DNA of 64,000 nucleotides from Acidihalobacter aeolianus (GCF_001753165.1 NZ_CP017448.1:2917183-2981182), one strand, 5' to 3'; shown: positions 28,290-40,233, numbered from the stretch's first letter. Notes: a model not told the origin generated them from the sequence alone. Numbers and translations are program-made.

Positions 28290-29030
28290 ACCGGCATGAA
28301 TCCCTAATCACCATCCTGTGGATTGCCGGCGCGCATTCGGACGGCGCCGACTCGCGTGACATCACCGCCATACCCGCCCGCGGGCATCCCGCCCGTATCA
28401 CCGCCAGTCACCGTGCAGGAACCGCTCGCGTTCACGACACCCACCTCCGCCACCCGATGTGATCGAACAGCGCGCGCCATCCTCGACGACATCCCCGTCG
28501 GGCGCCGTGAAGATCGCGTTCTGCTCCGGCGGTAAACGGTTGAAGCGGTGCACCCTGCTCCCGCGATCATCCCCGCGTGCCGTCATTTCGACTCCGGGCT
28601 GCACAGCCGGCGCACGGCGGCTCGCTCGCGGCGCGCACGCGACGCGTGCGCGAGCTGCTGCGCGCTGTGCCGCTGATCACGCCAAAGCTGCCGAGGCGTT
28701 CTGCCCCCAGCGGACTCGGCCGATGCCCGCGGCATCGCCTGCTCGAGTCCGGGGTCGCATAGCCCTGCTACGGCACCCATGCAAGCACCGAAAGCGGTGA
28801 TCAACCGCCTCTTCGGCACTCATGGCCGATCGACGCCTATGAATGGCCGAGACTGCGGGCAAATCAGGTTCCGGCTGCCCCTCGCGGCACGCGGCCGACA
28901 CTGATCGCCAGGCGAGATTGGCCGGCCGCGGTCAGCGTGCACAGTCCTACACCTGCGTCCTGCCACCGCCTCCCTTAACCACGCGGGCAGCTCATCCCGA
29001 CGTCTTTCTGGGCGCGCGATGCCAGTGATA
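28290..29030 (+). pseudogene. degraded mirror copy of thiD
   Basis: Readable pieces match thiD of the left arm: the ATCCTCGACGACATCCCCGT region near 28,480, later the LFGTHGRSTPMNGRDCG-like stretch near 28,815, and the end near 29,027. Many indels break every frame. It should not be counted as a second gene before the duplication is confirmed. Confidence 0.75.
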
Positions 29031-29662
29031 ATAGGTCGTGCGCCGCTGCGCGCCTGTATGTCGTCACCGACGCCGCCTGCCCCGGCCCGCGGCTCGTCGA
29101 GGCCTGCAAAGCCTGGGCAGGGCGACGCGGCGCGTCCAAGGTAACCCGACAAGGCGGCGCACGAAACGCTCGGCGCCCGGACAGACGCCGACCACCGCGC
29201 GCGTTTGCCGGCCCATGGTGCGGCTCATCGTACGACACACCGAAATGGCGCTCGCCTGCGCGCGACGGCGCCTGCATTCTGCCCCGACGACGCGCCGCTG
29301 GGCAGTCGGCTATACACCCTCGCCCGCACGCGATACGGCGTTCCTGCTACAACCGCCTTTGAATCGCGCGCGCAGCGTCGGCCGCGGCGACTACATTGCC
29401 TTCGCGAGTTTTATCCCTCACCCAAACCCGAGGCGGGTCGCCGCCGCCGACCTCTGCGTCGCAGGCTCTGACGCCTTGAGCGTCCGCTGTCGCGCGTGAT
29501 TCGGCCGCATCACGCAGGCAACGTCCCCGCCGCTGTCGGCCGTGCCGATGTGATTCCCCGCGGAAGTCATAGCGCCGGATGTATCGCCGGCCGTCCGCAC
29601 TGTTTGCCCGCTCGCCAGCCCCAACGCACTGCCGTGCACGTCTGTTCGCTCTGGTAGGCGGC
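29031..29662 (+). pseudogene. degraded mirror copy of thiE
   Basis: Begins with a recognisable LYVVTDAACPGPRLVEA-like reading near 29,050 and passes through GDYIAFASF and FYPSPKPEAG pieces near 29,390-29,440 in different frames. No continuous reading frame. Confidence 0.75.
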
Positions 29663-29717
29663 CCCGGCGACCGCCTTCGGAGCTAAACTGCCCGCTGACG
29701 CGGCAGAGAAGCGACCC

Positions 29718-31006
29718 ATGAGGCCACCCCTAAAACGAATTCTGACCCGCGCCCGCGCCCACATCCGGCGGTACGGAAGATGAACTCGCTCCTGCTTCGC
29801 CGCTCTCAAGGGCGTGGGCGGCACCCGCTGTTCATCCGGCGTGGGCCCCCCCCCCCCCCCCCCCCACCGAGGGCCAGTCTTACCGCACCGACGGCCGACG
29901 CTCACTCGACTACGTCGCTCACTGGGGCCCGATGATCCTGCCACGCCACCCCGGGTGGATAGCGGCGGTTACGCCGGGCGTGCCGGCTCGGACCGTTCCG
30001 GCGCCACTCGAGACAGAAATGGCGAACGTGTGCGATGCTCGTGCCCTCGCTGACATGAGTTCCATGGTCAATTCGGGCACGAGCGACAGAGCGCGACCGC
30101 TCGCGCGCGTCCTCACGGCGCGACAAGATTCGTCCAGTTCGACGGGTCTACCACGCGGACTCGCTCTGGCTGCTGGTCAAGGGCCGCTTCGTGGCGCACG
30201 CCTGACCCTCGGGCGTGCCGATTCCCCGGGCTGCCCGCGGCACTGGCGAACTACCCCTGACCCTGCCTCAACGATTCGAAGCAGTGGCGAGGCCTTCGCC
30301 CATGTTGGCGGCCAGATCGCCTGATCATTCGTCGAACCGACGTCGAGCAACATGAACTGCGTTGCCGCCGGTTACCCGTTCCTCGAAGGCTTGCGCGAGA
30401 TCTGCGGCCTACGGCAGGGCGTGGTGTCATCTTCGACGAGCGTGATGACGGATTTCCGCGTCGCACCTGGACGGCACGCAGGCACTTTTCGGCATACCAG
30501 CACCTGACTGCCATCGCTGGCAAGCACCTCGGCGACGGCATGCGGGGCGCCTTCGGCGGTCGGCGCGAGATCATGGAACGCTCGCCCCTCGGTCGGCCGT
30601 CATCAGGCCGCACCGTCGCAACCGCTGGCGATGACCGCAGGCTCAAGACCCTGAACTCGATCGCAGCACCCGGGAATTCACGCGCTCTGACCGAACCAAC
30701 GCTCTCTGCCGCGGGCTCGAGGTGGCCGCCACGATGCGGGCTCGGCTGCGCACCATCAGTGGCGCCAATGTTGCGGCCTTTCTTCACCGAGCGCCTTTGC
30801 GTCACCTGCTTACTCCGAGGTCATGGCCTTGCAGTCGAGCGTTTCCGACCCTGGTCTTCCACCGGTGCGACCGGGGCGTTATTGCCCCTCCGCTTTCGAG
30901 GCGGGCTTCTCTCGCCGCCACGGGGGGGGGCCCCCGGGGAGGGGACCGCGCCCGCAGGATCGGGGCCCACCTCGCTCTGAAGGAAGTGTTCGCAGGATTC
31001 GCTAGC
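29718..31006 (+). pseudogene. degraded mirror copy of hemL
   Basis: Starts at an ATG in the same context as the real hemL start (GAAGCGACCCATGAG). Fragments such as [12 protein letters not shown] (near 30,545) and EVFAGFA (near 30,985) are preserved in different frames. A 20-base C run at 29846-29865 replaces a short coding segment. Confidence 0.8.
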
Positions 31007-31117
31007 ACCCCCCCGGCGCGTGTCGTAAGGAGCCGCCCACAGTGGTGAACGTGGAACCACTCGCCGATCGCGGTCACACCAGTTATGGCCCTGGTGTACT
31101 GAGACGAGAGGGTTCCG

Positions 31118-31535
31118 ATGAACGTGACCCGACTGACGATACCCATCTCCCCCCTCGAGATCGACCGTTCCAATGCGGGTAACGCCGCCACGATCACCAA
31201 TCATGCCGTCGATCTCACCCATGGCTGTCGGATGGCGAGTCTGACTGCAGTCGTCGCCTGTTCGCGCGGAAAATACCTTTCGCCACCCGCACGCCGCCTT
31301 CGACGCGCAGCATCGGCGCACCCGGTTTCCAGATTGAGCCATGGCCATACTCAAGCAGGCACGCAATCGGTCACCATCGAATGGGCGAGGCAAAGCCCGG
31401 ACTGCTGCCGGCCTTGCTGGCCCACCGAACTCGGGATGTCGCGCCGAGCTGCCGAGCAGCAAGTCCAACTCGGGTCGAGCGGCTGCCGGCGACGGAACAT
31501 TCGCTACGAATGCTCGCCCGCTGACACACTAGGCC
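31118..31535 (+). pseudogene. degraded mirror copies of the two small genes
   Basis: MNVTRLTIPISPLEIDRSNA at 31,118 corresponds to the start of the 75-residue gene. MAILKQARNRSPS at 31,341 corresponds to the start of the 68-residue gene. Both are broken by indels. Confidence 0.7.
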
Positions 31536-31562
31536 AGAAGCGCTGAGTCGAATGGCGAGCGC

Positions 31563-33297
31563 TCATAGATCAGCGCCGGCCTCCGGCACCGGAAGGGATG
31601 GCATTCGTGAAGATCCGCCGCTGCGTGCCGGTATATCTCCCGGGTCCAGCTTGCGCCGCTGCACTATCGCCGATCGCCTTAGCCCTTGTGTGTACACGTG
31701 TCCCAGCCAATTACCAGGAGTCGCCTCGCAGAGCGTTTCCAGGTTCTTCCTGGCGGTACAGGGACAGGCTGCGAGCTGCCGCACGCGACTAGTGGCCTCG
31801 CGGTCAGGAAATCGGCACCGGCAACGTCGACGAAGTTCACGCCCGAGGCCGAACGCAGCATGGTGCTTTTGGCGCGGTCGCGGCGGCTAATCTCGCGCAA
31901 GCGCTCGCGACGTGTTGACCGCGCCGAGGACAGCCGCTCCGTCGACGACGCCTTGAGCTGCGGCATTCGACGCGTTCGAGTCGTATTGAACTTCGGTGGG
32001 CAGCCGCGCGTCGGGCACAGCAACCGCACGCTGCCGGCCGGAGTGCGTTGAGATGACCAGCAGGAGCGATCAGCCAACCATGATGGCGAATCAGCTTCCT
32101 CAGCAGTGGAGAAGAGGTACCAGCCCACCGCCTCACGTCCGCTAGTCTTGATGATCAACGCAATGTGGGTGGAGTCGATCAACCCCAGGCCACGAGCATA
32201 GGGCCCATCGCGCGTTCGCATAGGCTGCGAGCGGCGCCACCAGCATCGGACCACGATCCTCAGCAGCAGGCCGCGAAACGGGCCAGCGGGTGCGGCGCCG
32301 GCGCATAGTTGACGCCGCTGCGGTTCCAAGGAACGGTGGCGACATAGGCCGAAAGAATGCGAGCCATATGGACAAGCCCTGACGAGAACTCCTTTGCCTA
32401 TCACGTGCTGTCCCGATCCGCACCGCAAGGAACGCGAGATCGAAACCTCGGTCAGCAGCGAACAGGGTCACCGCAATCGCACCGGCAGAGGTGCTCATGG
32501 TCTCCGGCGAGAAGTCAGGCATCGCACGGCGCAGCGCCGCCGGCAAAGCGCCCACCGTTCTTGATGCGGATGACCGACAAGACCGAGTGACCAACGGTGG
32601 GCACAACATCTAGGCAAGCCGACTGAGGTCAAATCGCCGCGATCATGTACGGAATCTGGCAGATGCGTTGACAAAGGAAACCAAAACCCGTGTGCAAACA
32701 TCACCGGCAACTCACAAACTTTGGTCGGGGTGGGTGCGGGCTTTTGGGGGGGGGCGGGACTTCGAATGCGTGCCAACGGTGGACAGCCCTCGTGTGTGCT
32801 AGCGCGCGGGTGTCCCCCAGGTGCATTGAACCTGGTGGCCGATCAGGTGGCGGCACCATGCCGTAAGCGATCCCACGCATGCGGATGAAATTGCCCAGTG
32901 GTGCAGCCGCGCAGGCCAGACCAGGCTCGATCATGCCGACCATTCGAAGTCGGTTCAGCCCGTAGCGCGATTAGTTGTTCGTCCAGGCTCGGATAAGCGG
33001 ACAGCACGGAACAGCAACGATGGAACCGCCGTGGTCGGGGCCGGATACCCCTGACCATCGACTGAAACGCTCTCTGTGCGCGCGATGATCGCCGCATCAT
33101 CTTTTTCCGTCGCATAGCTGCATAGAGAAGCTCGCATGCCGCGATGGCGGCGAGGGCCACGCCTGCGGCGCACCACGACCGCCCCGTCAACGGCATCAGG
33201 TCGGACGAAACTGCCCCGATTGACGGGGGGCAGCCACGACATGAACTCGGGAACCGGTTTCACCCAGCGGGCTACTGCGCTTGGACACCGGCTCCAA
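31563..33297 (-). pseudogene. degraded mirror copy of sulP
   Basis: Fragments of the SulP protein are recognisable on the minus strand in changing frames: SASGVNFVDVAGADFLT near 31,800, SLVTRSCRSS-type noise over the transmembrane part, and PSVARWVKPVPEFMSWLPPV near 33,240, matching the left-arm N-terminus. It is about 65 bases shorter than the intact gene. Confidence 0.8.
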
Positions 33298-33387
33298 AAT
33301 CGAACCTCCTGTATATCCGTGGTGCAGTTAAAATGGCTACGTATAGACCTAGCAGACGTCACCGCGGAAATACGGATTATGAATTAC

Positions 33388-35995
33388 CATTTCAGCGCGA
33401 ACGAGTACGAACCAGCCACTGGCACGACCTGCAAACCGGCGAAAACCTCGACCGCCTCGGCGTCTTCCCGCATGGACTCGACGCAGGGAAGCCGAAAGCG
33501 GCGACGCCCTTCGCCCCAAACGCCTGCCCGAGCGCACGCCGGCAACAACCTGGCGCGACTGTTCGCGCAACTCACAACCTGCTGTCTAGTCCTGCTGCGC
33601 GCGCGCGGGCGGCCTGGGACGCACATCGGGCGTAGTCCGGATTCGACAGCCCGCGTGATCTCGGCGTCGCTCGTCACAACGCCTTCATCGGGGTTCATCT
33701 AGGAGGACGCTCGGGAGCGCCAGGGCCGGGGGCAATCCGCGCGATGTTCCTCAGCCACGGTGCTGCGCGCCGTACGCTGCACACCTCGACGCGAACGTCA
33801 CCCGGCGACATCGTCCGCGTCGAGGCGGCGCGCGTTCCGCGGACTGCGTCTCCTGCGACGCACAACCTGCGCACCGACGATCCAGCCTGACCGGCGAATC
33901 GCTGCCGTGGACAAAACTTCATCGCCGCTGTCCAGCGAAACGCGCTGGCGGATGCTCGCAACATGGCTATTCCGGAACGCTGGGGTCGCGGACAGGCCAC
34001 CGGCCTCGTCGTCGCCCTTCACCCGAGATCGCCCATCAATGCCTGCTGGCGCAACATCGGCCGCTGACACGCCCCTGCTGCGGCCCGAACCAAGAGGACT
34101 CGCCCGCCAGCTGACCGTCGGCATCCTGCGCGCTCGACGTGGTCTACCTCGTCTTCCGTGTGGGTCTCACACCAGGCAAGTGCTCGCATGCCTTCCTCGC
34201 GCCGTCGCTTCGCCGGTCGCCGCATCCCGCAGGGGGTTGCCGGGCGATCATTCACCATCACCCTGGCGATCGGCGTGCGGCGGCATGCCGAACGGCACGT
34301 GATCATCCGCGCCTGCCCGTGGAACCCTCGGCGCGGTCATAGCTTCATCTGCAGCGACAAACCAGGCACCCTCACCGCACGAAAAGACCGTCACATCCTG
34401 GTCACGCGGACAGCGCCTATGCCGTGGAAGGCGTGGCCACGTGCCGCGAGGGCGCATCGCGCACGCACAACCCGACCGCCGTCCCGTGCCAACCCGGCGA
34501 CCTACGATTGCTACGTACGGCTGCTGTGCAACGACGGCGGGATGCGCTCTGAAGCGGATGCGTGGCAGCGATAGGCCCCCGTCGATGCCTCCTGGTCGTC
34601 TAGCCCGCAAGCACGGCCTCGACTCAGGGCAGGATCATGGCCGGCCGCGCCTCGACGCCATCCCCTTCGAGCGCCCTGCAGAGATGGCAACGCTGCACCG
34701 CGATCGCGAAGAACCCGTTTGTCGCGCTCAAGGGTGCCAGGCCGAACGCTACTGGGCACGCGCCGGACAAAACCGCAAACGAGCTCGACGAGCGGCTGGA
34801 ACCGCTACCTGGCAGGGGGCTGGAGCACCTCGCCGATGCCGCTATCGCGTATGCGTGCGGTCAAACAGAGCCCGCGAGAGCGGCTTCGCCGACCCCGCTC
34901 TGAAGGCGGCTTCACCTAGCTGGGTCTGGGCGGCTTCATGACCCGACGGCGAGGATAAGCACGGACGCCCGTGGCTTCCGCACCGGCCGGCGTGGCGGTG
35001 AAATGATACCGGGCTACGCCCGACCGCGCGGCGCGTTGCCGCGCCATCGGCATCCATCACCCAGCCCGCCGGACCGGAGCGAACTGGAACACATAGACGG
35101 GCGCGATGCGCCAAAGTGGTGCGCGACACCGCGGTCTTTGCAGCAGGCACCCGAACACGAAGTGCGCCTGATCGCGGCGCTACAGCGCGACGATCAGTTC
35201 ATCGCGATGACCGGCGGACGGGCGTCAACGACCGACTGCGCTCAAGGCGCGCGACGTGGGTGTGGCGATGGGGCGCAAAGGGCACGAGGCACCAAGTAGC
35301 GAGATGTCCTCCACCGACGCAATTTCGCGGCCATCGTCGCCCGAAATGCGCGTACGCCTACGACAACTCCGCAAGTCGGCCTGTCATACCTGCACACCAC
35401 GGCGCGAGGCCTCGGTATGCACTAGTCCACCTTCACTCAATTCTATGCTCTCGCAGCAACGCGCGAATTTCTTTAGTCAACATGATCCCGGGGACCTGCG
35501 TCTGCGGTGGCTTCGAGGGTCCTGAGGGCCGGCGCCATCGCGCCGGCCTCGCGCGCCTCCGCACTCGCGTGATCCACGCGTTTCCTGCTCCGGGATTCAT
35601 CTCGTTTACCTGAATCTGCTCGCCTGCGTCGACCTCGCGTTCTACTACTGCACCTGGGCTACCCGCTCGACCGCACGCCCGCGGCGGCAACATGTGGTGC
35701 TGGGCGAGTGGCCTCTCTTGCTCAACGCCGCTACCTGCACGCTCGACCTTCGCTGAAGGGCCTTCGCCCCTGGTCGTATTCGGCTGCTGTCTACCGCCGT
35801 CATCCAACTGCCTTACCTATGCCCCGAGTGCAGGCGCTGTTCGCACGCCGTCGTGCCCTGCACTATGGCCACCACTCTGGCAATTGGGGCTGTGACTTAC
35901 CTGTGGTCGAACTCGAGAAACGTCTGCTGCGAGACGCCCCCGCACGCTTTGATAAAGAGGACGCGTCGCGCATGCTCGACGCTTTTCAACCGACC
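33388..35995 (+). pseudogene. degraded copy of the P-type ATPase, including the C-terminus missing from the left copy
   Basis: Begins with a degraded form of the start of the left ATPase (NEYEPATGTTCKPAK reading near 33,390). It continues past the point where the left copy is cut (left 18,020, right about 35,757). Pieces such as LTYAP, QALFARRRALHYGHHSGNWG and VVELEKRLLRDAPA are the kind of last-helix sequence expected at the end of such pumps. So the complete gene ends just before nadC, and this arm, though noisy, preserves the true downstream context. Confidence 0.75.
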
Positions 35996-36005
35996 TTCAG
36001 GGCGC

Positions 36006-36861
<856 letters not shown>

Positions 36862-36863
36862 GC

Positions 36864-37229
36864 TTGGCGCCGGACCTGCGGCCTCGCGCACGACTGTCCA
36901 GCCTGGGACATGCCTGGCGCGGCCTGCGCACGCTGCTGCGCAGCGAAGCCAACGCGCGGATTCATCTGGCGGCCACGCTGGCCGTGCTGATCGCAGGGGC
37001 GGCGTTGGGGCTGAACGCGGGGGAGTGGGCCCTGCTGGTATTCGCCATCGCCCTGGTATGGGTCGCGGAAGCACTCAACACGGCTATCGAGCACCTCGCC
37101 AACGCACTGCACCCGGAACGACACCCGCTGATCGGGCAGGCCAAGGACATCGCCGCCGCCGGGGTGCTGCTCGCCGCCATCAGTGCGGTGGCGATCGCGG
37201 CGTTGGTGCTGTGGCAGCGCTACGCCTGA
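36864..37229 (+). CDS. diacylglycerol/undecaprenol kinase family membrane protein
   Basis: Small integral membrane kinase of the DgkA family (121 residues), which recycles lipid carriers by phosphorylating diacylglycerol or undecaprenol. The family pattern RSEANARIHLAATLAVLIAG and the catalytic region WVAEALNTAIEHLANAL are present, with three hydrophobic helices. TTG 36864, two bases after the nadC stop, is the earliest sensible start in frame; GHAWRGLRTLL follows shortly, as in the family. It probably shares a transcript with nadC. Confidence 0.87.
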   Translation: MAPDLRPRARLSSLGHAWRGLRTLLRSEANARIHLAATLAVLIAGAALGLNAGEWALLVFAIALVWVAEALNTAIEHLANALHPERHPLIGQAKDIAAAGVLLAAISAVAIAALVLWQRYA

Positions 37230-37245
37230 GCGGGCCGGTGCGCGG

Positions 37246-38052
37246 CTACCACCACTTCTCGTAGATCAGTTGCTCCGGCGCCAGACCGCCGAGCTGCAGG
37301 TCGCGCGCCATGTCGTCGACGAAGCCCGGCGGACCGCAGAAGTAGTACAGGGCGTTGCAGTCGACACCCACTTCGTCCAGCAGCATGCGGTTGATACGCC
37401 CCTCAAAACCGCTCCAGTCGCGGTTAAGCGGCTGGGTCACCGTGTAGAAGCAGTGGATGTTCGCGCGTGCCGCGCTCATCGCGTCGAGCTCCTCGCGGAA
37501 CAGGATATCCTCGGGGGTGCTCACGCTGTAGATCAGAGTGACTGCCACCTCGGGTGCAGAGGCATACACGTGGCGCAGGATGCTGAGCAGGGGCGTGACG
37601 CCTATCCCGCCCGCCAGCAGCACCAGGCGGTCTCCCATGCCGCGTTCGTAACGAAAGCGCCCCTGCCCGCCGGTGATGCCGACCGTGTCGCCGACCTGTG
37701 CGACGTGATGCAGGTAGCGGGTCACTGCGTGGGTGGAGGAGTCGCGGATCGCGAGCTGGAGACGCCCGGGACGGGCACCGGGCGCGGAAACGATGGAGTA
37801 GCCGCCGACTTCGGCCTTGCCGTCGACAAGGGCATACAGGTCGAGCCACTGGCCCGGAAGGAAACTCAGCGGCTGCCCGCCGTAATCCAGCCAGAAGGAT
37901 TTGATGGTGGGCGATTCGCGCCGAATCTCGACGATCTCGGCGCAGAAATCGCCGCCCGCGATCGGCTCGCCGGGCGGCGTCGCTGCGTCACCCGACTCAG
38001 AAGCGGAGTCGGATGCCGACGTGCAGCGCGTTGTCGAATTTGTATTCCCCAT
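37246..38052 (-). CDS. FAD/NAD(P)-binding oxidoreductase (ferredoxin reductase type)
   Basis: Flavin reductase-like electron-transfer protein. FAD-binding beta barrel with FLPGQWLDLY and GGYSIVSAPGA, then the NAD(P) domain with LLAGGIGVTPLLSILRHVY and the C-terminal YYFCGPPGFVDDMARDLQ. There is no iron-sulfur cysteine cluster. The first 35 residues are Ser/Thr-rich and overlap the end of the upstream yfaZ-like gene by 56 bases, so the real start may lie inside; no better ribosome site is obvious. Redox partner unknown. It is convergent with the kinase gene. Confidence 0.85.
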   Translation of the reverse strand: MGNTNSTTRCTSASDSASESGDAATPPGEPIAGGDFCAEIVEIRRESPTIKSFWLDYGGQPLSFLPGQWLDLYALVDGKAEVGGYSIVSAPGARPGRLQLAIRDSSTHAVTRYLHHVAQVGDTVGITGGQGRFRYERGMGDRLVLLAGGIGVTPLLSILRHVYASAPEVAVTLIYSVSTPEDILFREELDAMSAARANIHCFYTVTQPLNRDWSGFEGRINRMLLDEVGVDCNALYYFCGPPGFVDDMARDLQLGGLAPEQLIYEKWW

Positions 38053-38563
38053 AATTCTTCAGATCCGTCTGCAGGACGCGGTAGCCGACATAGGCCTTGG
38101 CGCCGGGTGTCACCTCGATCTGGTAGTCCAGACTCACGTCGGAGAAGGACTTGCCTTGCCCGAAGGTCGTGATGTTGGGGGCGTAGTAGCCCTCCAGAAC
38201 CACGGCCATGGGCATACGGTAGGGGATAGTGTATTTGACCAGTCCGCCTAGCGCGATTGCCCCTACGTCGACATTGGGCTTGTCCACCGAACCGGCGTAG
38301 GCACTCACCCCCAGGCCGAAGCTCAGCGGGGTCTCCCCGGCAGCAAGACCTTCGACCTTGAGACTGACGTTGCCGAGCACGTCGTGACGGCTGTCGACGA
38401 AACCGCCGAAGCCGAGTTCGCCGCCGGTGTAGCCCAGGGGGCCTGTGCCGGTGTAGAACTTGAGCTGAGCCGTATTGTTGCCCAGCTGAAAATCCAGGCC
38501 ATTGGCCATCGCCGCGGAACTCGCCGCCAGCAGGCAGGCTCCAAGCACAGTCACTATGCGCAT
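37997..38563 (-). CDS. YfaZ-like outer membrane beta-barrel protein
   Basis: Exported protein of 188 residues with a clean signal peptide (MRIVTVLGACLLAASSAAMA). The rest alternates polar and hydrophobic residues and ends in a C-terminal Phe (HVGIRLRF), as outer-membrane barrels do. The pattern with GGFVDSRHDVLGNVSLKVEG, YYAPNITTFGQGKSF and YRVLQTDLKNYGEY fits the YfaZ family. Its substrate, if it is a channel, is unknown. It shares direction and a 56-base overlap with the oxidoreductase. Confidence 0.8.
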   Translation of the reverse strand: MRIVTVLGACLLAASSAAMANGLDFQLGNNTAQLKFYTGTGPLGYTGGELGFGGFVDSRHDVLGNVSLKVEGLAAGETPLSFGLGVSAYAGSVDKPNVDVGAIALGGLVKYTIPYRMPMAVVLEGYYAPNITTFGQGKSFSDVSLDYQIEVTPGAKAYVGYRVLQTDLKNYGEYKFDNALHVGIRLRF

Positions 38564-38691
38564 AGTTTCACCCTAAGAACAGTTGGTTGGACGGCCCCGG
38601 CGAATCCGGGGGAGCGGCGGGCACCAAGTCTACCATCCCCTGCGAGGCCTCCGTCCACCGTCGCCAGATAACGACGCGGAGCGGTAGAATC

Positions 38692-38853
38692 ATGATGCGA
38701 CTTTTCACGATGGCAGGCGCCACCCTGGGCGGTTGGGTGGGCTGGGATCTCGGTCAGCCCGAAGGCACCGGACTGGCCTTCGCCCTGAGCAGTGTCGGCA
38801 CCCTGGCCGGGGTGCTGCTGGGTTGGTGGGTGGTCAGACGTTACCTTGAATAA
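38692..38853 (+). CDS. small inner-membrane protein (53 aa)
   Basis: Not recognised beyond its topology: two short hydrophobic segments rich in glycine (MAGATLGGWVGWDLG and VGTLAGVLLGWWVV). I start at ATG 38692 because the longer reading upstream crosses the promoter region of the yfaZ-like gene. 63 bases upstream of the LysR gene. Confidence 0.6.
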   Translation: MMRLFTMAGATLGGWVGWDLGQPEGTGLAFALSSVGTLAGVLLGWWVVRRYLE

Positions 38854-38916
38854 GGACCGACTGCGCGCCGGCGTGCCCCGCCCTATAATCGCCGGCAGGT
38901 TCCTCCGGACACTCTC

Positions 38917-39819
38917 ATGCGCCTGACCCTGGATGCCCTCAACGTGCTCGATGCGATCGAGCGCAAAGGCAGCTTCGCCGCCGCGGCCGAAGCGCTGCAC
39001 CGTGTGCCTTCGGCGGTCACCTACACCGTGCAGAAGCTCGAACAGGACCTAGACGTCCAGCTGTTCGACCGCAGCGGCCACCGTGCCCGCCTGACCGAGG
39101 CGGGGCAACGCCTGGTGCAGGAGGGGCGGCATCTGCTGCGCGCCGCCGATGAACTCGAATCCCAGGTCAGGCGGGTAGCCACCGGCTGGGAGGCGGAATT
39201 GCGCATTGCGGTGGGGGATCTGATCCCGATCGCACGAATGTATCCGATTCTGAATGAATTCTACGCGGCCGGTCACACTACACGCCTGCGGCTGTTCGAC
39301 GAGACCTTCGGCGGCAACTGGGATGCGTTGCTCAGCGGGCGCGCCGATCTCGTCGTCGGCGCACCGGGCGATGGCCCCGTGGAGGGTGGCTACAACGCAC
39401 GTACGCTCGGTGAAACCCCGTTCGTTTTCGTGGTCGCACCGCAACACCCGCTGGCCCGCGCCGAGGAACCGATCCCCGAATCGATACTCCGCCAGCACCG
39501 CGCCATCGTCGCAGCGGACACCTCGCGCCGTCTGCCTCCGCGCAGCTCGGGCGTCACCGGGACCCAGGACGTCCTCACCGTGCCCAGCATGGAGGCCAAG
39601 CGCGAAGCCCATTGCCAGGGACTGGGAATCGGCTACATGCCCAGACATCTGGTTGCCCGCGAGCTTGCATCGGGACGCCTGATCGCCAAGCAAGTCACCA
39701 CCGATGTCGCCTGCCCACGCATCTCGCTTGCCTGGCGCGAGCCCTCGGAAGGCCGGGCCTTGCAGTGGTTCCTGCATCGCCTGGCCCAGCCGGACTGGCT
39801 GGAAGGCATCGTCGCCTAG
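38917..39819 (+). CDS. LysR family transcriptional regulator
   Basis: DNA-binding regulator with an N-terminal winged helix-turn-helix (residues 5-62: LDAIERKGSFAAAAEALHRV, PSAVTYTVQKLEQDLDVQLF, DRSGHRARLTEAG) and a C-terminal co-inducer domain of the periplasmic-binding type. 300 residues is standard. LysR proteins commonly control a neighbouring gene, but the only divergent neighbour is the tiny membrane protein on the same strand, so the target is unclear. Effector unknown. Confidence 0.93.
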   Translation: MRLTLDALNVLDAIERKGSFAAAAEALHRVPSAVTYTVQKLEQDLDVQLFDRSGHRARLTEAGQRLVQEGRHLLRAADELESQVRRVATGWEAELRIAVGDLIPIARMYPILNEFYAAGHTTRLRLFDETFGGNWDALLSGRADLVVGAPGDGPVEGGYNARTLGETPFVFVVAPQHPLARAEEPIPESILRQHRAIVAADTSRRLPPRSSGVTGTQDVLTVPSMEAKREAHCQGLGIGYMPRHLVARELASGRLIAKQVTTDVACPRISLAWREPSEGRALQWFLHRLAQPDWLEGIVA

Positions 39820-39897
39820 CGGCTGGGTGGCCGCCGCGCTTGAGCCGGCGCCCATTCGCCCCCATATGTAACAACTCATCCATAATCCGTCGTAAGC

Positions 39898-40233
39898 ATG
39901 GACAAGCGCATCTACCGCATCGTGTTCCACAATCAGGGCAGCGTGTATGAGCTGTACGCACGCAAGGTCGCCCAGAGCGGCATGTATGCCTTCCTGGAAG
40001 TTGAGGACATCATTTTCGGGGAACGCTCGGCCGTGCTCGTGGACCCGACCGAGGAGCGACTCAAGGCCGAGTTCGCCGGCGTCAAGCGCACCTACGTCCC
40101 ATTGCAGTCGGTGGTACGTATCGATGAGGTCGAGAAGGTCGGCACCAACCGGATTCTCGCCGAGGGCGGCAGTTCGGGTGGCGGCAAGGTGACCGCCTTC
40201 CCTATGCCTGCACCACCGCGTTCGAGCGACTGA
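39898..40233 (+). CDS. DUF1820 family protein
   Basis: Soluble 111-residue protein with the typical DUF1820 opening RIYRIVFHNQGSVYELYA and the segments GMYAFLEVEDIIFGER, LVDPTEERLKAEFAGVKRTY and PLQSVVRIDEVEKVG. The family is conserved in gammaproteobacteria, with no known biochemical role; its tail is Gly/Pro/Ser-rich. It follows the LysR gene by 78 bases. Confidence 0.88.
   Translation: MDKRIYRIVFHNQGSVYELYARKVAQSGMYAFLEVEDIIFGERSAVLVDPTEERLKAEFAGVKRTYVPLQSVVRIDEVEKVGTNRILAEGGSSGGGKVTAFPMPAPPRSSD

Larger units (their letters stand above)
27044..35760. repeat. right arm of giant imperfect inverted repeat (noisy copy)
   Basis: Mirror copy of the left arm with dense single-base insertions, deletions and substitutions. 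No gene of more than a few dozen codons stays in frame, while gene order, spacing and direction are kept. Homopolymer runs such as 20 C at 29846-29865 are typical of raw long-read error. The noise continues past the end of the repeat to about 36,130. Confidence 0.9.

Noticed and set aside
28290-36000. A genuine set of pseudogenes or a RIP-like hypermutated repeat
   Set aside because: Damage is dominated by 1-base indels and homopolymer changes rather than a directional C-to-T pattern, and it continues into single-copy nadC. I prefer a sequence-quality explanation, but I kept the entries so that the reader can judge.
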